From Verrucomicrobiota bacterium (GTDB lineage Bacteria; Verrucomicrobiota; Verrucomicrobiia; Limisphaerales; DSYF01), in contig JALOTU010000108.1 in assembly GCA_025457725.1 (NCBI GenBank), positions 1-7,108 of the forward strand: a stretch of DNA of 7,108 bases. The letters run 5' to 3'. The notes under the pieces are model-generated. The model was not told the DNA's origin, ran no database searches, and saw only the letters and a program-made list of their open reading frames with translations. Positions within the stretch are counted from its first letter, which is position 1. The number at the start of each line of letters is the position of its first letter. Of this stretch, positions 1-5,623 are shown piece after piece. The position numbers were made by a program, and so were the translations under genes.

Positions 1-34
1 CAAAGAATAGCATTCTGCCCGGGCACGGCACGCC

Positions 35-1261
35 ATGCGATCTGCGATTCTGACAGCACTGGCCTTGTTCGTCGGCGCTCTGACGGCCGGCGTGCTCATA
101 TCGAAGCATCTGGCAACCCGCCATGCCGCGGAGCTGGCGGGCCGGGAGGAGGCATGGGAGGCTGAGCGGGCAGCATTGGAGGAGGCGCTGGGTCGCATGC
201 GGGAGGAGGCTCTGATCGTGCCTGCACCCGTGCCCGCTTTGCTGCCGGTGACAAATGGGATGCCCGCACAGTTGTCCTCCGCCGAGATCATTGTCCGGCT
301 CATCGAACTCTCGTCGGGCGCCAGTGCACAGACGCCAGTGGGTCAGCGCGAAATTGTCTACTGGCTGGAAGAGCTGGCCATTCGGGGTCCGTCCGCGCTG
401 CCCGCGATTCAGGAATTCCTGCAGCGGTACGAGGATGTTGAACTCGACACCTCGGCAGTCTCGGGCAAAGGGATCGGCACCCGCCTGCCGGCAGCGTTTC
501 TGTTCCCACCCTCCCTGCGTTTCGGTTTGTTCGACGTGGCTCAACGCATCGGGGGCGAGCAGGCTGAAGTCATCCTGACCGAGGCGTTGAACCAGACCGG
601 ACGCGGCCTGGAGGTCGCCTACTTGACGCGCGCGCTTCAGGAGCTGGCTCCGGATCGGCACCGTGCCGCGGCGCTCAAAGTCGCGCATCGCCTGCTGTCC
701 CAGCCGGGCCCCCAATCCTCCAGTCGCCTGGATCGCAACCATCGGGATCATCTTTATGCCGTGCTTCTGTTCTACCAGGACACGTCCTACGCGGCCGTGG
801 CGCAAACCCAGGTCCTGGGTGCGGACGGGCAGCCGGACCGAGGTGCGATCCGCTATCTGCAGCGGTCCCTGGGAGCGCAGGCCGTGCCCTTGGCGGCGCA
901 GACTTATCATGATCCGCGCCTGACCAATTCGGCGGCCAGGGAGCCGTTCGCGCGACTGGCCCTGACCTTCGCGGGAGCGGATCCGCGTGCAACCGAGTTC
1001 TATGCGGAAACCATCAATGATCCTGCGCTGACGCCCAATCACCGCCGTAATCTGATTGAAGACCTCAACCAGGACGGCTTCGCGGATCCCAAGAACCTGA
1101 CCGCGAACGATCTGCCCCTCATCGAGAATCGCATCGAGCTCATTGAGAAGTTGGCTCCGAGTGCGCTCGACGATGCGAACGCAGCCGCGTTCCAGGAGGC
1201 CTACAAGGATTTGCTGATGATGCAGTCGAAGATCACCGGCCAGCCCCCGGGCCAACCCTGA
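35..1261 (+). CDS. Uncharacterised membrane-anchored coiled-coil/alpha-helical protein (408 aa)
   Basis: I do not recognise a named family with a known function. Residues about 4-23 form one hydrophobic segment (signal anchor or uncleaved signal). A strongly charged Glu/Ala/Arg-rich helix at about 29-60 looks like a coiled coil, and a short Pro-rich linker follows at 62-72. The rest (about 80-400) is predicted helical and rich in Ala/Leu, with spacing that suggests degenerate HEAT-like or TPR-like helical pairs (inference). Near the C-terminus it has 'DPKNLTANDLPLIENR' and 'LAPSALDD', segments I associate from memory with recurrent uncharacterised Verrucomicrobia proteins. The anchor suggests the bulk sits in the periplasm. 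The ATG at 35 was chosen because it puts the hydrophobic segment at the N-terminus; no clear Shine-Dalgarno precedes it. The next gene begins 19 nt after the stop, so the two are probably co-transcribed. Coding status is secure; function is unknown. Confidence 0.85.
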   Translation: MRSAILTALALFVGALTAGVLISKHLATRHAAELAGREEAWEAERAALEEALGRMREEALIVPAPVPALLPVTNGMPAQLSSAEIIVRLIELSSGASAQTPVGQREIVYWLEELAIRGPSALPAIQEFLQRYEDVELDTSAVSGKGIGTRLPAAFLFPPSLRFGLFDVAQRIGGEQAEVILTEALNQTGRGLEVAYLTRALQELAPDRHRAAALKVAHRLLSQPGPQSSSRLDRNHRDHLYAVLLFYQDTSYAAVAQTQVLGADGQPDRGAIRYLQRSLGAQAVPLAAQTYHDPRLTNSAAREPFARLALTFAGADPRATEFYAETINDPALTPNHRRNLIEDLNQDGFADPKNLTANDLPLIENRIELIEKLAPSALDDANAAAFQEAYKDLLMMQSKITGQPPGQP

Positions 1262-1280
1262 CCTCCATCCCTCCAAAGCC

Positions 1281-1997
1281 ATGAAAAGTATCATCATGCG
1301 TCCGCTGTTCCGCTCCATTTTGGCGCTCGTCGCGTTGCCGGGGATCGCTTCGGCGCAGGAGACCGGCCCGGCGGCCGATTCCTGGCAGGCCACACTGGCG
1401 CCGACGGAGGAGGCCTTCACCAACACGGGTCGCCACGCCTGCTTTATTCTTGAGCCCGGCCATCAACTCGTCCTGGCCGGCCGGGAGGACGGCAAGCCGG
1501 CGGAGTTGACGATCACCGTGCTTGAGGAAAGCCGCGAGATCGACGGGGTCTCCACCCGCGTGGTCGAGGAACGCGAGACCGTTGGGGGGAAGCTGGTGGA
1601 AGTCTCCCGCAACTTCTTCGCCCTCGGTGCGGCCACCGGCAATCTCTATTACTTCGGCGAGGAGCTGGACATGTATCAGGACGGCAAGGTTTCGTCGCAT
1701 GAAGGGGCCTGGCAGGCTGGGCTTGACGGGGCTAAACACGGCATCCTGCTGCCGGGCCGCCTGCGTCTGGGGGACCGCTATTACCAGGAACAGGCGCCCG
1801 GGGTGGCGATGGATCGTGCGGAGAATGTCTCGACCAACGTGACTTTCAAATGTCCTGCCGGCACTTTTGCGAACTGCCTGAAGACGCGGGAAACCACACC
1901 CCTGGAATCCGGTACGGAATACAAGCTGTACGCGCCAGGCATCGGCCTGGTGCAGGACGGGGGATTGAAACTGCTCCGGCAGGGCTCAAAGCCGTAG
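1281..1997 (+). CDS. Uncharacterised secreted protein with signal peptide (238 aa)
   Basis: The N-terminus is a classical Sec signal peptide: basic residues (K2, R7, R11), a hydrophobic core at about 12-22, and a likely cleavage site A-S-A|Q after residue 25. The mature part has 'FILEPGHQLVL', 'TITVLEE', 'RVVEERET', 'EVSRNFFA', 'SHEGAW' and 'YAPGIGLVQDG'. Its mixed beta-strand pattern, including an 'AGTFANCLKT' stretch, resembles a conserved family of uncharacterised exported proteins I recall from Verrucomicrobia and other Gram-negatives; I know no function for it. No catalytic motif is visible. A second ATG at 1296 (residue 6) would also leave a good signal peptide, so the exact start is open; neither has a clear Shine-Dalgarno. 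It lies 19 nt downstream of the previous gene and is probably in the same transcript. A periplasmic or outer-membrane-associated role is inference. Confidence 0.87.
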   Translation: MKSIIMRPLFRSILALVALPGIASAQETGPAADSWQATLAPTEEAFTNTGRHACFILEPGHQLVLAGREDGKPAELTITVLEESREIDGVSTRVVEERETVGGKLVEVSRNFFALGAATGNLYYFGEELDMYQDGKVSSHEGAWQAGLDGAKHGILLPGRLRLGDRYYQEQAPGVAMDRAENVSTNVTFKCPAGTFANCLKTRETTPLESGTEYKLYAPGIGLVQDGGLKLLRQGSKP

Positions 1998-2055
1998 CGG
2001 CGTGCGCGGCAGCGTTTCCCTTGTTTCCGGGCGAACTTACGGCGATAACTGCGCC

Positions 2056-2481
2056 ATGAACTGGATCCCCTGGGCTGTCTTGTCGGCATTGTTTGCTGGA
2101 GCCACCGCCGTGTTGGCCAAGGCGGGGGTGGCCGGGGTGAACTCGCACCTTGCGACCGCCGTTCGCACCGTGGTGGTGCTGTTGTTCACCTGGGGGTTCG
2201 CGGTGTTGTTTGCCCGGCCATGGAATCTCGTCGAGATCCCCCGGCGGGCCTGGTTGTTCCTGGTCCTGTCCGGGGTGGCCACCGGGTTGTCCTGGCTGTG
2301 CTACTTTCGCGCCCTGCAACTGGGCGAGGCCTCGCGCGTGGCGCCGGTGGACAAGCTCAGCGTCCTGTTCGCCATCCTGCTGGCGGGGTGGTTCCTGAAG
2401 GAAAAACTCAGCTGGCAGCACGGCGTGGGCGGTGCGCTCATTGTCGCCGGCGCCGTGTTGCTGGCCTGGAAGCCGGCCTGA
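2056..2481 (+). CDS. Half-size EamA-family (DMT superfamily) membrane protein, 141 aa
   Basis: This protein is almost entirely hydrophobic, with about five segments (roughly residues 3-20, 31-52, 64-82, 97-115 and 120-138), matching one EamA repeat. Typical EamA exporters carry two repeats in about 300 residues; this one carries one and would probably have to work as a dimer, as small multidrug resistance-type proteins of the superfamily do. Recognisable pieces are 'AVLAKAGVAGVNS', 'SGVATGLSWLCYFRALQ', 'GEASRVAPVDKLSV' and 'FLKEKLSW'. The R-A-L-Q-L-G-E-A-S-x-V-A-P-x-D-K-L run is characteristic of this single-domain subgroup. The substrate cannot be told from sequence. The ATG at 2056 gives the family's usual N-terminus (Met-Asn-Trp followed by the first helix); the in-frame GTG at 2002 would only add 18 polar residues. 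The response regulator starts 7 nt after the stop, so it is likely transcribed with the two-component genes. Confidence 0.9.
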   Translation: MNWIPWAVLSALFAGATAVLAKAGVAGVNSHLATAVRTVVVLLFTWGFAVLFARPWNLVEIPRRAWLFLVLSGVATGLSWLCYFRALQLGEASRVAPVDKLSVLFAILLAGWFLKEKLSWQHGVGGALIVAGAVLLAWKPA

Positions 2482-2488
2482 CCCCACC

Positions 2489-3163
2489 ATGCGTATTCTC
2501 ATCGTCGAAGATCATCGGAACACCGCGGCGTTCATCCGCAAGGCGCTGCTGGCGGAGGGATTTGCCGTGGATGTTTGCCGCGACGGCAACGAGGCGTTGA
2601 CCGCGGCCGCCACGGTGGCATACGACGCCATCGTGCTGGACATCATGTTGCCCGGACGCGACGGGCTCAGCGTGCTGCGGCAGTTGCGCGAGCGGCACAA
2701 CGCCACGCCCGTGTTGCTGTTGTCGGCGCGGGGAGAGGTCAACGAGCGCATTGAAGGGCTCAACGCCGGGGCCGACGACTATCTGCCCAAGCCGTTCGTG
2801 GTCGCCGAACTGGTCGCCCGCATCCATGCCCTGGGCCGGCGCGGCAACGAATCCAAACCCGCGCTGCTCCGGCTGGCCGACCTGGAGTTGGACACGGTCA
2901 CGCGCGAGGCCCGCCGGGGTGAAACGACGGTGGAATTGACCGCGCGGGAATATCGCCTGCTCGAATTCCTCATGCGTTCGGCCGGCCGCATCTGCACCCG
3001 GGCTGCGATTCTCGAGAAGGTGTGGGACTACGACTTTGATCCGGGCAGCAACATCGTGGACGTTTATCTCAAGCGGCTGCGCCAGAAGTTCGATGCCGGG
3101 TCCGGGCCCAAGCTCTTTCACACCGTGCGCGGCGTGGGCTATGTCCTGAAGGAGGAAGCATGA
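2489..3163 (+). CDS. OmpR/PhoB-family response regulator transcription factor (224 aa)
   Basis: The N-terminal receiver domain (about 1-115) has every expected element: acidic pocket E7/D8, phospho-acceptor D51 in 'IVLDIMLPGRDG', switch residue S79, Y98 and conserved K101 in 'YLPKPF'. The C-terminal winged-helix DNA-binding domain (about 126-222) shows 'LTAREYRLLEFLMR' , the 'VDVYLKRLRQK' recognition helix and the terminal 'TVRGVGYVL' hairpin. Length is normal for the family. It should be phosphorylated by the kinase encoded directly downstream and then bind DNA, probably at its own operon among other sites. The ATG at 2489 is chosen because it begins exactly at the receiver's first strand; the in-frame upstream start at 2432 would overlap the EamA gene. 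The stop overlaps the kinase start (ATGA), implying translational coupling. It resembles the CusR/QseB-like branch, but the signal and regulon are not visible. Confidence 0.96.
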   Translation: MRILIVEDHRNTAAFIRKALLAEGFAVDVCRDGNEALTAAATVAYDAIVLDIMLPGRDGLSVLRQLRERHNATPVLLLSARGEVNERIEGLNAGADDYLPKPFVVAELVARIHALGRRGNESKPALLRLADLELDTVTREARRGETTVELTAREYRLLEFLMRSAGRICTRAAILEKVWDYDFDPGSNIVDVYLKRLRQKFDAGSGPKLFHTVRGVGYVLKEEA

Positions 3164-4221
3164 CCATCCGCGCCCGTCTGACGCTCTGGTACGCCGGAAT
3201 GTTGTTCGTGTTTGTTCTGGTCATTGGCGGGGCGGCCTACTACGAGTTTGTCGTCGAACAACGTGGCAAGCCGGAGAAACGCCGGTTTGCCGAATCCGTG
3301 ATGGATGAACTGGATGAGATCGGGCTTCGGTTCGGCTTGCCTGCCGCGCTGCTCGGGCTGCTCGGTGGCTGGTTCCTCATGAGCAAGGCCATGGCTCCGG
3401 TAACAGCGCTGACCAACGCCGCCAGCCGGATCACCGAGCACAACCTTCGCGATGCGCTGCCGCGCACCGGTAATGGTGACGAACTCGACCGCCTCACTGA
3501 GGTCTTCAACGCCATGACCGCGCGGCTGGACAGTTCGTTCCAGCGCATCCGAGAATTCACTCTGCACGCCTCGCACGAACTCAAAACGCCCCTCACCGTC
3601 CTCCAGGGAGAAATGGAGGCCGCCTTGCAGGACCCGAACCTGTCGCCCGCGCAACGTGAGCGCTGTCACACCCAGCTTGTCGAAATCCAGAGGCTGGCGC
3701 AAATCGTGGAAGGGTTGGCGCTCCTCACAAAAGCCGACGCCGGACATGTGGTTCTGGCCCGCGAGCCGGTGCGGTTGGACGAGCTGGTACGCGACGCCTT
3801 CGCCGATGCGCAAATCCTCGCCCAACCCGGCAGCATCCGGGTGACTCTTGAGGGATGTGAGCCGTTGACGCTGACCGGGGATCGAAACCGGCTGCGTCAA
3901 CTCCTGCTCAACCTCACTGACAATGCTGTGAAATACAGCGAGGCCGGCGGCCGCGTGACGCTGGCACTCCGTCGCGTGGGAGGCCAGGCGGAGTTGACAG
4001 TCACCAACACCGGGCCGGGAATTGCGCCCGAGGTGTTGCCGCGCGCCTTTGACCGCTTCTTCCGGGGCGACCCCAGTCATAGCAACGACGTGGATGGCTG
4101 CGGACTGGGACTGAGCATCTGCCAGTGGATCGTCACCGCGCATAAAGGGACGATCCAGCTGACCTCCAAACCAGGCGGTTTGACCCGGGTGCGGGTTGTC
4201 CTGCCACAGACGACACCTTGA
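3160..4221 (+). CDS. Sensor histidine kinase with very short extracytoplasmic loop (353 aa)
   Basis: The order is TM1 (about 9-29), a loop of only about 26 residues (30-55), TM2 (about 56-74), HAMP (about 75-127), HisKA with phospho-acceptor H139 in 'HASHELKTPLT', then the HATPase domain: N-box 'NLTDNAVKYS' (251-260), G1 'NTGPGIAPE' (283-291), F-box 'FDRFFRGD' (297-304) and G2 'GCGLGLSI' (313-320). All catalytic boxes are intact; G1 has Asn where many kinases have Asp, which also occurs in heavy-metal-sensor-type (CusS-like) relatives. CusS-type kinases are usually about 100 residues longer because of a periplasmic sensor domain, which is missing here. It may therefore sense the membrane or a membrane partner rather than bind a periplasmic ligand (inference). 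It overlaps the regulator gene by 4 nt and is its obvious partner. A decayed reading frame begins on its stop codon. Confidence 0.95.
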   Translation: MTIRARLTLWYAGMLFVFVLVIGGAAYYEFVVEQRGKPEKRRFAESVMDELDEIGLRFGLPAALLGLLGGWFLMSKAMAPVTALTNAASRITEHNLRDALPRTGNGDELDRLTEVFNAMTARLDSSFQRIREFTLHASHELKTPLTVLQGEMEAALQDPNLSPAQRERCHTQLVEIQRLAQIVEGLALLTKADAGHVVLAREPVRLDELVRDAFADAQILAQPGSIRVTLEGCEPLTLTGDRNRLRQLLLNLTDNAVKYSEAGGRVTLALRRVGGQAELTVTNTGPGIAPEVLPRAFDRFFRGDPSHSNDVDGCGLGLSICQWIVTAHKGTIQLTSKPGGLTRVRVVLPQTTP

Positions 4222-4584
4222 AACCCCGTGACGGGAACCGCCTCTTTTACATTGATCTTCCGCGATGCGTCGCGGCCTTGGCGGTGATCACCATTTATGT
4301 TCTTGGCCCCTTCCGGTTTTTTTGAGGGGCAGGTGCCGCAGGGAGACTGACTGGCTCCCGTGGCCTTCAACGCGTCAAGCCGCTGGGCTGTTCCGGTGTT
4401 CCTCCTGCTCAGAGTGCTGGCAGTCAAACTGGAGCGTCACTGGCTCGCCACCCTACTGGCGGCGTGGATGGCGGCGGCTCTGGTTTCCTTCGTGAGCGAT
4501 GGCACGGCCCGGCTGCACTGTGAGATTTGTGAAACGATTTTCATTTGCGATTCATCGGATCTTCATGAGTTGCGGGTTAGCTGA
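4218..4584 (+). pseudogene. Decayed membrane-protein gene, possibly a PAP2-type phosphatase remnant
   Basis: A reading frame starts at TTG 4218, overlapping the kinase stop by 4 nt (TTGA), and gives 35 protein-like residues ('NRLFYIDLPRCVAALAVI' then 'GPFRFF') ending at TGA 4323-4325, just after a run of seven T (4317-4323). Shifting frame at that run continues the hydrophobic pattern, but an in-frame TGA at 4348-4350 interrupts it (one base from TGG, Trp). The pattern resumes as 'SRWAVPVFLLL' and 'HWLATLLAAWMAAALVSFV'. The following segment (4495-4521) reads S-DGTARL-HC, the spacing of the PAP2 motif K-x6-RP with all three key residues changed. After that no family resemblance remains up to the stop at 4584. 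An N-terminal remnant of an acyltransferase-3 protein is the main alternative, since 'YIDLPRCVAALAV' also suits that family. This accounts for nearly all of the 425-base stretch between kinase and next gene. That it is broken is well supported; the family is a guess. Confidence 0.5.
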
Positions 4585-4630
4585 ACATGCCGGGCGGGTG
4601 GCTCCTGCCAGGACAGCAATGGACACACAT

Positions 4631-4635
4631 AAGGA
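4631..4635 (+). promoter_or_regulatory. Shine-Dalgarno for the PEP-mutase-like gene
   Basis: AAGGA lies 10 nt before the ATG at 4646 and supports that start. An ATG in the same frame at 4619 has AGGA at 4610-4613 only 5 nt upstream and would add nine polar residues (MDTHKEPEH), so it remains possible. Confidence 0.55.
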
Positions 4636-4645
4636 ACCTGAGCAT

Positions 4646-5623
4646 ATGACACTCCCCTGCGGTCTTTCATCGCTTCCGCCCACCCCTGATCGCGATGCCC
4701 GCCTCTTCAGCGGCAAACCACAGTCTGGCGCAGGCGTGTACGACGGGCTGTCAGCGTTGCTCGCAGCGAAGTGGGACTTCGACTTTCTGTGGGTGAGCAG
4801 CTTTTGCTGCTCTGCAGCCGCCGGGATGCCCGACGCTGGAATCATTGGACCCGAAGACATCCTGACGGTGGTCCGATGCGTTCGCCGGTGCGTTGACCTG
4901 CCCATCGTGGTGGATCTTGATTCCGGCTACGGTGATGCCGTGAAGGTGTTTCATGTGGCCGAAGGCATGGCCAGAGCCGGAGCCGCGGCGCTGTGCATCG
5001 AGGACAATCCCCTCTCCAAGCGCTGCAGTCTTTATGACGGGTATGCTCGAAAGCTGGTCCCCATTGAGGAACACATCGCCCGCGTTCGCGCCGCGCAGGC
5101 GGGCGTGGCCAGCGCCGGATCCCGGTGCCGGATCATTGCCCGCACTGAAGCGCTGGTCGCAGGGTTGGGGGTAACGGAGGCTCTGCACCGCGCGACCGCC
5201 TATGCCGACGCCGGGGCGGAAGCTGTGTTTATCCAGTCGCTCGATGCCACCGGCAAAGAAGTACTGACCTTTGGCCGGAAATGGGGGTGCCGGACCCCCG
5301 TTTTCATCGCGCCGACCCGGCTGCCCCAGATCGGCAAGAAGGAATTCATCACCGCCGGAATTTCCCACACCATTTTCGCCAATCACGGTTTGCGGGCCGC
5401 GCACGCGGCCATGGACGGCACGTTCCGAATGCTGGCCGAAGGTGAATGCAGCTTGGCGGTCGAACCCGGGATCACCCCCGTTGCTGAAGTGGCCCGGTTG
5501 GTTGGAGCGCAGAAGGTCATGGAACTGGAGGCGTATCTGGCCGGAAAAAGATCGGAGCCATCCGCCGCGCCCACCAAACGCGAAGCCAAGGTTGCGTTGG
5601 AGGAGGTGCAGCATGCTGGCTGA
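4646..5623 (+). CDS. Isocitrate lyase/PEP mutase superfamily enzyme, PEP-mutase-like with a Lys-Arg-Cys active-site loop (325 aa)
   Basis: The protein follows PEP mutase along its length: 'VYDGLSALLA' (31-40), the 'LWVSSF' strand, D63 at the position of the PEP mutase catalytic Asp, the Mg-binding strand 'DLDSGYGD' (D90, D92), E119-D120, 'ARTEALVAGLG' (165-175), 'ANHGLRAA' (245-252) and a C-terminal 'VAEVARLVG...ELEAYL' segment typical of PEP mutases. The gating loop departs from the family. Where PEP mutase has EDK-LFPK-T-N-S, this has EDNPLSKRCS (119-128): the first Lys is Asn, and the Asn is Cys127. K125-R126-C127 fall at the exact spacing of the catalytic KRCGH of isocitrate and methylisocitrate lyases, but Ser-Leu replaces Gly-His. 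P62 replaces an Arg next to D63. It may make phosphonopyruvate, hydrolyse it, or act as a C-C lyase on a 2-oxo acid; sequence alone does not decide. It is cytoplasmic. It overlaps the aminotransferase gene by 11 nt. The tail after about residue 300 is charged and likely disordered. Confidence 0.9.
   Translation: MTLPCGLSSLPPTPDRDARLFSGKPQSGAGVYDGLSALLAAKWDFDFLWVSSFCCSAAAGMPDAGIIGPEDILTVVRCVRRCVDLPIVVDLDSGYGDAVKVFHVAEGMARAGAAALCIEDNPLSKRCSLYDGYARKLVPIEEHIARVRAAQAGVASAGSRCRIIARTEALVAGLGVTEALHRATAYADAGAEAVFIQSLDATGKEVLTFGRKWGCRTPVFIAPTRLPQIGKKEFITAGISHTIFANHGLRAAHAAMDGTFRMLAEGECSLAVEPGITPVAEVARLVGAQKVMELEAYLAGKRSEPSAAPTKREAKVALEEVQHAG
5279..5304 (+). other. Terminator-like hairpin inside the PEP-mutase-like gene
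   Basis: GGGGGT (5283-5288) pairs perfectly with ACCCCC (5294-5299) around the loop GCCGG. The stem extends outward through a T-G wobble to AAA (5279-5281) against TTT (5301-5303). G then TTTT follows the GC stem, so it looks like a short intrinsic terminator in coding sequence (residues about 212-220). It may be only a by-product of the Gly/Pro codons used here. Confidence 0.25.
5601..5606 (+). promoter_or_regulatory. Strong Shine-Dalgarno for the aminotransferase gene
   Basis: AGGAGG lies 6 nt before the ATG at 5613, inside the last codons of the upstream gene. It fixes the aminotransferase start and supports coupled translation. It is the best ribosome binding site in the window. Confidence 0.8.

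Noticed and set aside
3139..4143. Long open frame on the minus strand (334 codons) opposite the histidine kinase
   Set aside because: The + strand frame has every kinase motif intact; the minus-strand translation is low-complexity and matches no family I recognise. It is a GC-rich shadow frame.
4307..4329. Stem CCCCTT/GAGGGG around a loop containing seven T, after the kinase gene
   Set aside because: The T run lies in the loop rather than after the stem, so it is not an intrinsic terminator.
4265..4495. Small + strand frame (76 codons) rich in Cys, Trp and Arg
   Set aside because: It has no ribosome binding site and its composition is typical of an out-of-frame translation; the neighbouring frames carry the membrane-protein remnants. 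It may be briefly in frame around 4346-4357 (T-D-W-L).
4527..4555. Possible promoter: TTGTGA, 17 nt, ATTCAT in an AT-richer patch before the PEP-mutase-like operon
   Set aside because: The -10 matches the consensus at only three of six positions. A promoter is expected hereabouts, but this one cannot be supported.
4499..4645. N-terminal extension of the PEP-mutase-like protein by up to 49 codons
   Set aside because: The extension does not resemble the family, runs into the decayed region and lacks a ribosome binding site as good as the one before 4646.
5114..5134. Direct repeat GCCGGATC at 5114-5121 and 5127-5134
   Set aside because: It is a short repeat inside conserved coding sequence with no regulatory context; chance is the simplest explanation.
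5271..5612. N-terminal extension of the aminotransferase frame by 114 codons
   Set aside because: It lies out of frame within the PEP-mutase-like gene and is Arg/Pro-rich shadow sequence; a strong AGGAGG and the family N-terminus place the start at 5613.
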